Shown: positions 39,581-49,344, counted from the stretch's first letter. The stretch is 64,000 nucleotides of DNA from DATFNI01 sp963787205 (GCA_963787205.1 CAWBCD010000003.1:496001-560000); one strand, 5' to 3'. The notes: a model not told the origin generated them from the letters alone. Numbers and translations are program-made.

Positions 39581-42403
39581 TCATTTTGCATGGTAATCGA
39601 CGAGTTTCAGGTCTTTGGCGTATTCCGGAACGGCTTTGATGCCGGTTATTTCGGCTTTGCCCAAATCATCCCTGGCTGGTTTTCTATCAAACCAGATCTT
39701 GTATCCCGGATGCAGAGGAAAAACACTAAATTTTAAATTTTGACCATCTAATCTGTTGCCAAACTTTTTAAGCGCGATATGCCAGGTTGTCCCATTATTG
39801 AAGTTGTCATCAATAAGGCGGTAATGAAGACGGCAGCGGGCCCGGTCACCGATATAATTGACATACAGATACAAGTTACTAAGGCCGTTCAGATAACCGT
39901 CCGGAATAGTCAGCGTCCATTGTTTGGAACCAGTGACATCTGTTGTATTAACCTTCTTTGCCGGGACAATATCCGGCTTTTGTAACCTTCTCAAATCCGT
40001 CCATGGTGCCGGATACGTATAGGATTGATAGGTCAGCCATGATTGATTGGTTGAGAAGGTTATCTGGTCACTGTTTGCATAAGTAACTTTTACTGTGGCT
40101 GCAAAGGCCGAATCCCCGGCAGTGAAGGGAAAGTCGAGTAAGAATTGATTATCCCCTTTCCTGACGTATCCGGTGATATCAAGGGCATTTACCTTTCGGG
40201 TAGTGATGTGCTGGTTAAACCATGTGTTATTGATCTTCAGATTGCAGGGAACCTCTGAATAAATAATCAGTTTTGCAGAGGTGATGGCTGCCGGATTGCC
40301 AAGATTAAACTCCTTGAGGAAGAACTTGTGCCACAACTCATTCTGAGCGGTCACACTATCCACAGAGATCTTCAACCATTTCGAGTCAGAAAGGGCAGGA
40401 TAAGGTTTCAGATTCAACGAGATCTCACGTTTCGGAACAGAAACATCGTACTCGGAATAGGCCCCGTTTTTTTGGGGATGAAGGAGGCCTTCGTGATCAC
40501 TTAAAACAGCTTTACCGTCCAATTCAATGATCTTCATATCGTTGGATTTAGAATAAACATGGAGCCTGTTGTGATCCAGGTAGAGATTGGCTTCTGAAAG
40601 GAACAGGTATTTTTCCCCATCATGGTTAAATAACCAGACATGTTTCGCCTGTTCTGAAGACAGGATATGTACCTTTTCAGTGTGTCCTTCTTTGCCGTGA
40701 ATGGTTATAACACTATTTAATCCCGGCCGGATATTGGAAATAATTGATTCTCCATGCGTTTTGCGAAGACTTCCGCTGCTGGTTTGAATATCCGATATCG
40801 TTTTGTTGTCGAAACTGAATTCCGGATCGATTCCACGGTTCTGTATGAAGTACCAATCGGTACCATTTTCCCCATTTATCCTGCATAGTGGCTGGGCGGT
40901 TGCGTACTTCATCAAAACCTTGTTTATATGAAAGTTGAATGGCCAGATAAAGTTGCAGCTATCGGGAATGTTCACCGGCGTGGCGGGGAACTTCACACTT
41001 TGACCCTTGAGCCTGATATCAAACTGGACGTCTTTTTTTGTTGGTTTCTGAAAGCCCCGGTAGTAGTTGACACCAAATACATATCCGGACTCCCCATCTG
41101 ACCGCACAGAATAGAGCAGGTTTTTATGCGGATCTTGTTGTGGTCCAATCACCGGCATCATAGGCGCAAGCTGACTGCCGAATTCATTGACAAAATAATG
41201 CAGCTTCTTAATCTGGAAATAAGATGGAGCCAGTTCCCCTGTTTCCTGTATGGCCGCCTGGAAATCGTAGGATATTATCGGATACCGATTCCAGTAGCCG
41301 GTATTTTTGCGGTCCTCTTCCAACGTAGTAAAAGTGCCAACCTGATCAGCTCCACCTGCAAACATATAATACCCGAGCAGGTTCGCCCCTGAACCCAGGC
41401 GTGTTATTACAATAGAAAGACCATCAATCCCGCTAAAAACAGGTCGTCTATGGTATGTGACCTCATTCCCTACACCCATTTCAACTGTAAAAAAAGGATA
41501 GATTTTAGTGTCCGGATGATACCCTTTCATACTTTTTCCCTGAAAGATATTTCCGCTGCTACGCAGATCCCCGAATACGAAGCTCTGACTATTTGTGATC
41601 TTTTTAAGATTTGGATTCCATGGTGCACCGGGGTATCCGCCCCAGAGCGGAATCACCTGATCTTTTGGTATCGACGCATTTCCCCAGCCGGTGACAGCAT
41701 ACATGGGAACATTCATACCGTCAGCTATGGCTGTCTTCTTCAGCCACATGATGTATTTTTCTCCCTGTTTACCGCCGGAATATTCGTTCTCGAGTTGTAT
41801 GCCGATGACAGGTCCGCCATCCTTATACATCAGTCCTTTCATCTGCAAACCGATCTGCCGGAAGTATTGCTTCACATAGTGTTGAAAAACCGGATCATTG
41901 GATCGGGGATGAATGTATTTCTTCTGTAGCAGCCAGTCGGGGAAACCGCCATTCCGAACTTCACCATGGCACCACGGCCCGATTCGTACAAATACATGAA
42001 AACCATCTTTTTGACACAATTTCAGAAACGCCCGAAGGTCTCTGTTGCCAGACCAATCAAACTGCCCTTCAATCTCTTCGTGATAGATCCAGAAAACGTA
42101 GGTAGAAACGATATCTATGCCGTTGGCTTTCATCTTGAGCAGGATATCCTGCCATTCACTCTTTGGATACCGCACATAGTGTACCTCACCCATAACCGGT
42201 AAGACAGGTTTTCCTCCAATTGCGATGTAGTGATTATTGATTTTAATCTCGTTCCCTGCAGGTCCGGGATTTCCCATGTGATATTCACCTGATTTAACCC
42301 TGGTATCTACTTTAGAGGCATCGATATTAATGACGTTCTGAGATCGAACAACTGACGTAAAGGCAAAGGTGATAATTATAGAAAGGACCAGATTTTTTAT
42401 CAT
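39581..42403 (-). CDS. GH35 beta-galactosidase, long form
   Basis: A 940-residue enzyme. Signal peptide 1-21 (IIITFAFTSVVRSQ). GH35 barrel about 55-420: acid/base Glu207 in IGIQLENEYSGG, nucleophile in FFTVEMGVGNEV, and GPWCHGEVRNGG. It is followed by long beta-sandwich domains, ending WFDRKPARDD...VDYHAK. This is longer than the usual 600-residue GH35 and unlike the second one at 51819. It is in the galactose operon between galT and the clan GH-A gene and would release galactose from galacto-oligosaccharides. Confidence 0.93.
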   Translation of the reverse strand: MIKNLVLSIIITFAFTSVVRSQNVINIDASKVDTRVKSGEYHMGNPGPAGNEIKINNHYIAIGGKPVLPVMGEVHYVRYPKSEWQDILLKMKANGIDIVSTYVFWIYHEEIEGQFDWSGNRDLRAFLKLCQKDGFHVFVRIGPWCHGEVRNGGFPDWLLQKKYIHPRSNDPVFQHYVKQYFRQIGLQMKGLMYKDGGPVIGIQLENEYSGGKQGEKYIMWLKKTAIADGMNVPMYAVTGWGNASIPKDQVIPLWGGYPGAPWNPNLKKITNSQSFVFGDLRSSGNIFQGKSMKGYHPDTKIYPFFTVEMGVGNEVTYHRRPVFSGIDGLSIVITRLGSGANLLGYYMFAGGADQVGTFTTLEEDRKNTGYWNRYPIISYDFQAAIQETGELAPSYFQIKKLHYFVNEFGSQLAPMMPVIGPQQDPHKNLLYSVRSDGESGYVFGVNYYRGFQKPTKKDVQFDIRLKGQSVKFPATPVNIPDSCNFIWPFNFHINKVLMKYATAQPLCRINGENGTDWYFIQNRGIDPEFSFDNKTISDIQTSSGSLRKTHGESIISNIRPGLNSVITIHGKEGHTEKVHILSSEQAKHVWLFNHDGEKYLFLSEANLYLDHNRLHVYSKSNDMKIIELDGKAVLSDHEGLLHPQKNGAYSEYDVSVPKREISLNLKPYPALSDSKWLKISVDSVTAQNELWHKFFLKEFNLGNPAAITSAKLIIYSEVPCNLKINNTWFNQHITTRKVNALDITGYVRKGDNQFLLDFPFTAGDSAFAATVKVTYANSDQITFSTNQSWLTYQSYTYPAPWTDLRRLQKPDIVPAKKVNTTDVTGSKQWTLTIPDGYLNGLSNLYLYVNYIGDRARCRLHYRLIDDNFNNGTTWHIALKKFGNRLDGQNLKFSVFPLHPGYKIWFDRKPARDDLGKAEITGIKAVPEYAKDLKLVDYHAK

Positions 42404-42521
42404 TTATAACACCGACGTTACAATTAAAGAAATAATAACCATTATAATATAAGGTGCATTTATCATACATGTGAACACGCAAAATGTCATCTAAACGGAC
42501 AGCCCGGCAATTGGCGACTGA

Positions 42522-43571
42522 TCATTTACTTTTTTTATAATGAACCTCTGAGAGTTCTCTAAGCCTGGTTACACTCAGCTCAGCAGTGATATCCCGCTGC
42601 GCATTTGCCAGCATTTCATAGCCAACCATAAATTTTTTTACGGTTGCCGAGCGAAGCAGTGGCGGATAAAAATGCATATGGAAATGCCATTCGGGATGCT
42701 CCTCCCCGTCTGTCGGAGCCGGGTGGAAACCGGCGGAATACGGAAAGCTCACATTAAACAGATTATCGTACCTGGTAGTAATTCGTTTGATGATATCAGC
42801 AAGTCCGTCCTTTTCATCATCTGATAAATCCGTAAAACTGGCAAGATGTCGTTTCGCCACCACCAGGGTTTCAAATGGCCATACGGCCCAAAACGGAACC
42901 ACAACCATGAAATGATCATTCTCGAGGACAATTCTTTCTTTTTGCTGCTGTTCGAGTTTAAGATAATCGCACAACAGGCAGTGATCGTGTTTCTTCAGAT
43001 ATTCTGTCTGCTGATGCAATTCTTTCGCAGGTTCGACTGGTATTGTCTGCTGGGCCCATATCTGCCCGTGCGGATGCGGGTTGCTGCATCCCATCATCTC
43101 CCCTTTGTTCTCGAAAATTTGCACATAGTTGATGTTTGGTTTTTCGCCCAACGTGCGATATTCGTTTGTCCAGACATCCACCACGTTGCGAATTTGATCT
43201 AACTCTAACTCAGGGATCGTAAGGTTATGACGCGGCGAGAAACAGATTACACGACAAATGCCCTGTTCTCCTTTGGCAATCAACAAGTCATCCTTGTTGT
43301 AATCTGCAGTTGGGGTATTCTCGAGAAGAGCACTAAAATCGTTTGTAAATACAAAAGTCGATTCGTACTTCGGATTTTGTGCCTTCCCGCCAGAACGGGA
43401 ATTACCCGGACATAAATAGCATTTGGGATCGTAATCTGGCCTGGTGTCTTCAGGCGTGTCTTCCTGCTGTCCCTGCCAGGGGCGTTTGGCACGCTGCGGA
43501 GATACCTGTAACCAATCACCATTCAAAGGGTTAAAACGCCGATGGGGATGTTCTGGAAAAGAAAAGTCCAT
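42522..43571 (-). CDS. galT: Galactose-1-phosphate uridylyltransferase GalT
   Basis: A 349-residue HIT-superfamily enzyme that exchanges UMP between UDP-glucose and galactose-1-phosphate. The nucleophile motif NPHPHGQIW (His166/His168) and metal-site Cys51/Cys54 in CYLCPG are present, with the second metal motif HPEWHFHMHFYPPL near the C-terminus. The length is standard. It is downstream of galK and upstream of GH35 in the same row. Confidence 0.97.
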   Translation of the reverse strand: MDFSFPEHPHRRFNPLNGDWLQVSPQRAKRPWQGQQEDTPEDTRPDYDPKCYLCPGNSRSGGKAQNPKYESTFVFTNDFSALLENTPTADYNKDDLLIAKGEQGICRVICFSPRHNLTIPELELDQIRNVVDVWTNEYRTLGEKPNINYVQIFENKGEMMGCSNPHPHGQIWAQQTIPVEPAKELHQQTEYLKKHDHCLLCDYLKLEQQQKERIVLENDHFMVVVPFWAVWPFETLVVAKRHLASFTDLSDDEKDGLADIIKRITTRYDNLFNVSFPYSAGFHPAPTDGEEHPEWHFHMHFYPPLLRSATVKKFMVGYEMLANAQRDITAELSVTRLRELSEVHYKKSK

Positions 43572-43712
43572 GATTAGTCGTGAGTATTGAGTCTTTAGTC
43601 TTTAGATTCATAATGTTGTTGACACTTATATACCGAAAATCGGATAACCCAAGTAACGCAAAGCATGCAACAAATATCTATTTACTAATTTTCTGGTTAC
43701 AACACTTGGTAT

Positions 43713-44903
43713 CTAAACCAGTTTGCACGTTTTCTCCTCTTCCGTTACCACTTCGGTACCGGCATCAATGCTCGTTTTATAGACCTTGATCGATTTACCT
43801 GTCCTGTCTTTGTATGCCTTCTGAATATGAGCAGTAAACGATTCGAGATGTTTTTCTTCCACAATATTGATGGTGCAGCCACCAAAGCCGGCGCCCATCA
43901 TGCGAGAGCCGAGTACGCCCTCAACTTTTTTGGCTTCTTCAACCAAAACGTCCAGTTCTTCGCAACTCACCTCATACTCATTACTCAGACCATCATGCGA
44001 TTGAAACATGCGTTTCCCAAAGGATTTAAAGTCATTGCGGCTGAGATCATTACAGGCGGCAAGCACTCTGTTGTTTTCCTCCACGACATATTTACATCGC
44101 TTGTAGATGATCGGATCAAATTCATCTTTATGCCGCTGCAACATCTCAGTCGTAACGTCCCTCAGGCTGTTGATGCCCGCATCATATTTTTTTAGGATAG
44201 CGACGCCTTCTTCACACTGTTTGCGGCGAATGTTGTACTCGGAGGAAGCCAATTCGCGGCGCACTTGCGTATCACAAAGCACGACACGGATGTCGTCACG
44301 TTCAAACGGGACTAACTCGAAATCCAGCGAACGGCAGTCAAGTTTGATAACCTGGTGATCTTCGCCAAAGATATTGATGAACTGGTCCATGATTCCACAA
44401 TTTACACCTACAAAATCATTCTCAGTTCTGACCCCCATTTGCACCATGGTCAGCTTATCGACATTCAGATCAAACAACTGTGTCAATCCGAAAAGGAGTC
44501 CGCCTTCGACGGCAGCTGATGAAGACAGTCCAGCCCCGATCGGAATATTTCCACCAAAGGCACAGTCGAATCCACCAATTTTATGTCCGGCTTTTTTTAA
44601 CTGTTCAACAGCTCCCATTATGTAGTTTGGCCAGTGTAGATCGGACTTTACAAATGTCTCGGCCGTAATGTCAAATTCAAACGACTGCTTCATGTCGACC
44701 GAATAGATCCTGCCCTTTGTCGAGTTGTTTTTGCCCAAACCGAAAACGATCACTTTATCGATCGCGGCGGGGAGTACAAATCCTTCATTGTAATCAGTAT
44801 GTTCGCCTATCAGGTTAACCCTGCCCGGAGAACGAATAAGCAGCGGCTCGTTATCATATTGAGATTCAAAAGTCGTCCTCACCTTATCATATAAGGAATC
44901 CAT
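43713..44903 (-). CDS. galK: Galactokinase GalK
   Basis: A 396-residue GHMP kinase that phosphorylates galactose at O1. The signature GRVNLIGEHTDYNEGFVLP is at about 27-45, the ATP motif NIPIGAGLSSSAAVEGG at about 122-138, and the third motif GSRMMGAGFGGCTINIV near the end. The gap to galT is 141 bp; the gap to the small membrane protein gene upstream is 11 bp. Confidence 0.97.
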   Translation of the reverse strand: MDSLYDKVRTTFESQYDNEPLLIRSPGRVNLIGEHTDYNEGFVLPAAIDKVIVFGLGKNNSTKGRIYSVDMKQSFEFDITAETFVKSDLHWPNYIMGAVEQLKKAGHKIGGFDCAFGGNIPIGAGLSSSAAVEGGLLFGLTQLFDLNVDKLTMVQMGVRTENDFVGVNCGIMDQFINIFGEDHQVIKLDCRSLDFELVPFERDDIRVVLCDTQVRRELASSEYNIRRKQCEEGVAILKKYDAGINSLRDVTTEMLQRHKDEFDPIIYKRCKYVVEENNRVLAACNDLSRNDFKSFGKRMFQSHDGLSNEYEVSCEELDVLVEEAKKVEGVLGSRMMGAGFGGCTINIVEEKHLESFTAHIQKAYKDRTGKSIKVYKTSIDAGTEVVTEEEKTCKLV

Positions 44904-44914
44904 TGTTCTAAGAT

Positions 44915-45139
44915 TTATTTAACGGTTACATCTTTTGTTTTCCACCAGAAGATTACTCCGGATATCATCATCACAATTCCCCACCAAAGATCAGGATGAA
45001 GATTATGCAGCACGGTGTGACTCTGATTCGGATAAATCACGTAGTAAATACCGGAGAGTGTTATCACGAAACCCATCAGGCTCAAGATAATGCCTACAAA
45101 ATACCAGATGGGTCTCATTCCTTTTTCTTCATTTTCCAT
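44915..45139 (-). CDS. Small two-TM membrane protein of the galactose operon
   Basis: A 74-residue protein with two TM helices (about 12-36 and 47-66, WYFVGIILSLMGFVITLSGIYY and LWWGIVMMISGVIFWW). I do not recognise a named family. It sits 15 bp after the symporter stop and 11 bp before galK, so it is co-transcribed and may be an accessory subunit of the symporter. Its charged ends (MENEEKG, TKDVTVK) suggest both termini face the cytoplasm. Confidence 0.75.
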   Translation of the reverse strand: MENEEKGMRPIWYFVGIILSLMGFVITLSGIYYVIYPNQSHTVLHNLHPDLWWGIVMMISGVIFWWKTKDVTVK

Positions 45140-45154
45140 ATTAATTCCTTTCTT

Positions 45155-46819
45155 TTACCAGAAATAGATGTTTAATGCGAGGAACACAATAATTGAAATG
45201 ATTGCGTAGAATCCGGGTTCCTTATAAAACGGATACTCACCGGTAGTTTTCTCTTTTGTTAAACCTTTCACAAGACCGACCAGTTCTTCTTTCGACCTCT
45301 TTTGAGTAAACAGACTAATAATAATAGTTGCCAGGAAACAAATTAGCCATGCCCACCAGGCACGCCAGAAGTTAGCTGACATATCGCTTGCCACATGAGA
45401 AAAGGTGATCGAGCTTTTGGCAATCCATTCAAACTTGACGCCCAGGTACATTCCGAATGAGCTAACCATGCCGATCAACAGGCCCCAGAAAGCCCCGGCT
45501 GGTGTGATCCACGTGATGAACATACCCAATAACATCGTTGCAAAGAGAGGCGCATTAACCCATGAGAAAATAGCCTGCATATAGTCCATGATAGTTGGCA
45601 TATGCATCGCCCAGTATGCTGTAATAACACTGATAACGACTCCGACGATGGTTGCAACACGACCAACCCAAAGTAAATGGGCATCTGTAGCGTCGGGTTT
45701 GATAACAGACTGATAGATATCATAAGTCCAGACCGTGTTGAAAGCGCTGATATTGCCAGCCTGACCTGCCATAAACCCGGCAAGCAGGGCTGTCACTCCA
45801 AGTCCAAGCAATCCATTTGGATAATACCGCTTAAGTAGCTGGGGGAGCGCAGAGTCGTAGTTTATGGCACCGTTCGCATCATGAATCAGGTGAAATCCGG
45901 AACCCGATTCCTTGGCAAGAACAAGAGCGATCAACCCTGCCATCACGACGATAAACGGCAGTGCCATCTTAAAGAAGGATGCGATGATCGGCGTCATCCT
46001 GGCCGCACGCAGATCCTTGGCCGAAAAAGCGCGTTGAACAACCAGGAAGTCGGTAGTCCAGTAACCAAATGACAGGACGAACCCAAGTCCGAGTACGATA
46101 CCACCCCAGGTAACCATCATCCCGTTTTGAGAGGCATTGCCCGATGTTGCCCACAGTGATTGAAATGATTGCGGAATATGAGCAAAGACCTGATGGAAAC
46201 CGCCAACATCAATAAGCCCCAGAACAACGACCAGGAGCAGACCAAACCAGATCAGGAAGAATTGAACGATTTCTGTGAAAATAGCAGACAACAGACCACT
46301 CATCGTAATATAAACGGCCACGGTTACGGCAGAGACCCACATACTCACATTCCAGTCCCAGGCAAGGAAAGTGTGAAAGATCAGTGCCATGGCATACAGG
46401 TTGATGCCAGCCACAAGCAGGGTCATGATAGCAAAAGAGATGGCGTTGAGCACACGCGTTTTCTCATCGAAACGGAGTTTAAGATAGCCGGGGACGGACT
46501 TTATCTTGGCGCTATAGTAAAAAGGCATCATGTAGATAGCCAGGAACAGCATCGCCGGGACGGCTCCAATCCAATAGAAATGAGCAACAAACATTCCGTA
46601 TTTGAACGTATCTCCGGCCATCCCCATCAGCTCGAGAGCACCCATATTAGCCGACAGAAAAGCAAGACCAGCTACCCACGCGCTGTTTTTTCTACCGGCG
46701 AGAAAAAAGTCAGACTCGTTTTTCGTGAATTTTCTCAGATAAAATCCTATACCGATTATAAAGCCGAAGTAGATGGCTATTATAATCCAGTCTACAAAAT
46801 TAAGTGCGATTTTTTCCAT
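45155..46819 (-). CDS. Sodium:solute symporter (SGLT/SSS family), likely galactose importer
   Basis: A 554-residue, 13-14-helix transporter. SSS signatures include FFLAGRKNSAWVAGLAFLSANMGALELMG near the N-terminus and GQAGNISAFNTVWTYDIYQ in the middle. Vertebrate-SGLT-like bacterial members (vSGLT) transport galactose or glucose with Na+. Its place at the head of the galK-galT row supports galactose. The end GFYAIISIIVFLALNIYFW is the last TM. Confidence 0.93.
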   Translation of the reverse strand: MEKIALNFVDWIIIAIYFGFIIGIGFYLRKFTKNESDFFLAGRKNSAWVAGLAFLSANMGALELMGMAGDTFKYGMFVAHFYWIGAVPAMLFLAIYMMPFYYSAKIKSVPGYLKLRFDEKTRVLNAISFAIMTLLVAGINLYAMALIFHTFLAWDWNVSMWVSAVTVAVYITMSGLLSAIFTEIVQFFLIWFGLLLVVVLGLIDVGGFHQVFAHIPQSFQSLWATSGNASQNGMMVTWGGIVLGLGFVLSFGYWTTDFLVVQRAFSAKDLRAARMTPIIASFFKMALPFIVVMAGLIALVLAKESGSGFHLIHDANGAINYDSALPQLLKRYYPNGLLGLGVTALLAGFMAGQAGNISAFNTVWTYDIYQSVIKPDATDAHLLWVGRVATIVGVVISVITAYWAMHMPTIMDYMQAIFSWVNAPLFATMLLGMFITWITPAGAFWGLLIGMVSSFGMYLGVKFEWIAKSSITFSHVASDMSANFWRAWWAWLICFLATIIISLFTQKRSKEELVGLVKGLTKEKTTGEYPFYKEPGFYAIISIIVFLALNIYFW

Positions 46820-47002
46820 ACACCGATTCCGTATAGATGAAGATTAAACGTTAATTATTGTATCAATTTTTCAGGCCGTCTCCCTGTAATCAACTGATGG
46901 AATAAGGGTTTATTACCAATTGTGTACATACCTCAATCATTTATCATAACTGTAAGACCTTGTTAGATAAAGTCGTAGTCTTTTAAGTTTTGCCGTAATT
47001 AA

Positions 47003-47016
47003 TGTAAGCGCTTTTA
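47003..47016 (-). promoter_or_regulatory. LacI-type operator-like palindrome 1
   Basis: TGTAAGCGCTTTTA carries the AAGCGCTT core with CG in the centre, as in LacI/GalR-family operators. It lies 184 bp from the symporter start. Confidence 0.5.
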
Positions 47017-47123
47017 TTAATCAGGAAAAAAAACGTCACACAATCGTACATTTTTTTACACATTTGAGTGCTGCCAGCCAATTGGCCCATACGGTCGATT
47101 AATCAGCATAACCTGCCTCAAAT

Positions 47124-47141
47124 TATGTTAACGATAACATA
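47124..47141 (-). promoter_or_regulatory. LacI-type operator-like palindrome 2
   Basis: TATGTTA-ACGA-TAACATA, a perfect palindrome in its arms with a central CG, resembles TGTTAACGNTAACA sites of LacI-family regulators. Confidence 0.55.
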
Positions 47142-47195
47142 TTGACTTAGGAAAATAAAAGCAAGTAATAAATCACACCTATAAAAAAAACCTTA

Positions 47196-47231
47196 CTGTC
47201 ACGGTTTAAAAAGTAATACTAACCATGACAG
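47196..47231. repeat. Inverted repeat CTGTCAYGGTT / AACCRTGACAG
   Basis: Two 11-bp arms with one mismatch are separated by 14 bp of AT-rich sequence. It could be an operator with two half-sites or an RNA hairpin. Confidence 0.45.
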
Positions 47232-47504
47232 TTAAACTTTAGGAAATAACAATAAACATTGGTCACTGCACTCCCTTTTCTACAACCTTTGTGATGATTT
47301 AAGTCTGGATGGATTGAACAGGAAAGCGCCGGGTGGCAACCCGGTTGTTAAATTAAGGTATACCTAACCCCAAAATGGTGTCTAATTTCAATCCATTAAT
47401 TCTTGCGGTTGAATGAATAAGGAGGAATGAAATTGTCCTTTTACAGGTCGAACTCACGTTATTTTAATGATAATATCTCTCGTATCTGCGACAGCGATCA
47501 CCTA

Positions 47505-47547
47505 TAAAAAAAGCCCCATTGCCTGAGTGAACCAGTTGATGGGGCTT
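47505..47547 (-). terminator. Terminator of the esterase gene
   Basis: On the minus strand AAGCCCCAT...ATGGGGCTT (9-bp stem, 19-base loop) is followed by a run of T (47505-47512 complement). It starts 29 bp after the restored stop at 47576. Confidence 0.85.
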
Positions 47548-47575
47548 ACAAATGTGGAATATAAGTTATAATAAA

Positions 47576-48494
47576 TCACTTTACGGGGCTGTCAGGGGAA
47601 AGCAGTCCCATGTACCGCATCCAGTTTTTACATAATCCGGGCCAAGTTTTAAGCAAAGGATATTTTTGTGCCAGTCCGAAACCATGTGGGCCCTGAGCGT
47701 AAAGATGCATTTCAACAGATACCCCATGTTTGTGCAGTGCTTCAAAAAAGGCGACACTGTTTTGTACCGGAACCGTCGTGATCGGTTGTAGCCTGGAATA
47801 TAAACGTTGGAGGTGTTTGCGCCGTCACATGCTTTTCATTGGATAACAGCTCCACAAGTTTGGGATCCGGATTTTTTCCCAGCAATTCGTGTTTAGATCC
47901 CTCGTGAGTAAACGAATCTTCCATTGTAATGACCGGATATCCCAAAATCATGAAATCCGGACGGGAGCTTACGCTTTTCAGGGGATCCTTGCTGTCACTT
48001 TTCCCATTATCCCAATGGGTTCCGACTGTTGATGCAAGGTGTCCCCCCGCTGAAAATCCCATGATACCGATCTTCGCGCTTTTCAGCCCCCATTTTTTTG
48101 CGTTATACCTGATGATCCTCATGGCTCTTGTGGCATCCTGGAACGGAGCCGGGTAACGATAACGCTCACCATGACGGTATTTCAGAACAAATGCTGCCAC
48201 ACCAAAACTATTAAGCCATTCAGCCACTTTATACCCCTCTTTATCCATGGCTTCATGAGAATAGCCGCCACCGGGACAAACAAGCACTCCTGTTCCCGTA
48301 GCCTTGGCTTTAGACGGCAAAAAGATTGTCAGATCAGGTTTGTCAGCCGGCGTGTCCCCTTTTGCTCCGGGCGCTCCATTAGGCCAGACAAGAATAGTCT
48401 CTCTGCCGGCAACCTGCGCTTTCGTATTTTGTGCTGTCAGTCCAATCACAAATGGAATAAACAGGGCAGTAACCCAAAGATATTTATGCATCAT
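47576..48494 (-). CDS. Alpha/beta hydrolase, acetyl-xylan-esterase-like, one frameshift
   Basis: A secreted alpha/beta hydrolase of about 305 residues (Abhydrolase_3 type). The start ATG (MMHKYLWV) has GGAG six bases before it. Signal peptide FIPFVIGLTAQNTKAQ. Oxyanion region VLVCPGGGYSHEAMDKEG, nucleophile Ser in IGIMGFSAGGHLAS, and, past the frameshift, Asp in QATTDHD and His in YAQGPHGFGL. The frame breaks near 47773; removing one G joins TTDHD to VPVQNSVAFFEALHKHGVSVEM. The Asp lies just before and the His just after the break, so the triad is intact when repaired. Family members deacetylate xylan or pectin side chains. Confidence 0.87.
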
Positions 48495-49344
48495 TATCAA
48501 CTCCGTTGTTGGTTAATTGAGGAAAACAAAATTAGTTGATCCACCACCCTGACATCCAGCCAATTCATGCTCAAATAAAAGATAATCAAGCCGTTTATAA
48601 TAACGTCCCACCTAAGTAATATAGCATGCATAAATGTCGCCGCATGCCGGCCAACTATCATTGCAGAGTATAATCACGAATTATTATAGCTCCAACAACA
48701 AATCCAATTCAGTTGCATCAGAGATCACAACATAGGCATCATAAATATCCCAAAATCTAACCGGGAGACAATGATCATCGATTTGAATTACCTCTTGAAT
48801 CACAGTCCTCTTAAAAAGTAAAAGGGCTGTTTCACCAGCCCTTTTACTCGGTTTATCTGGTAACCAGGGTTTGCTTGAGGTTACCCATAAGAGATTACTA
48901 TCTAAAAGATATTTGTGCTACAATCGATAATATAAAATGTAATCGGTACACTTCTGTTACCGATAACACACCTGTATGATAAGAATTCAGTCTGTCAAAA
49001 GTCAAGAGATGCTCAAATTTATACTTTTAAATGAGTGAAAATAATTTATATATGGTGTTTAAACCTCAATAATTGCTTTTTGAGAAATTGCAGACAACCC
49101 TGCTTCGGACATGGAGGTTCATTAAACAGAATTAATAAGACGCCTATTGTTTGTAGTGAGAATAATAATGAAGTTTATCTATGTAGATGCAACATCTCTA
49201 AGGTGTTTATTTGGGGTTCACCAGGTGTTGCATACGATTGAATAGGTAACAGCATTATTAACTAAATCTGCGAACGACGAACGTTGGCCGCGTTACGTCC
49301 TGTTTAATTGCAGATAAATCAGATTGGGGTAACTGGAGTCAATT
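48495..49344. other. 850-bp gene-free stretch
   Basis: It contains one strong hairpin (48818-48847) and a GGAGTCAATT leader for the next gene. A minus-strand frame ending at 48684 reads like coding at its end (RFWDIYDAYVVISDATELDLL) but has no start. No other feature is visible. Confidence 0.45.
48818..48847. terminator. Hairpin, likely bidirectional terminator
   Basis: GTAAAAGGGCTG-tttcac-CAGCCCTTTTAC. T-rich flank is better on the minus strand (TTTTACTTTTT). No known gene ends next to it, which suggests an unrecognised transcript. Confidence 0.6.

Larger units (their letters stand above)
46820..47504. other. Regulatory region of the galactose operon
   Basis: A long gene-free stretch upstream of the symporter. 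It holds two LacI-type palindromes (47003-47016, 47124-47141) and a long inverted repeat (47196-47231). The rest shows no coding frame I would trust. Confidence 0.55.

Noticed and set aside
48684..48900. Minus-strand gene ending at 48684
   Set aside because: The last 40 codons look protein-like but the frame then runs through the terminator-like hairpin and lacks a start; too weak to annotate as a gene.
49035..49241. 68-residue frame in the 48.5-49.3 kb gap
   Set aside because: No ribosome site, unusual Cys- and Asn-rich composition and no family resemblance.
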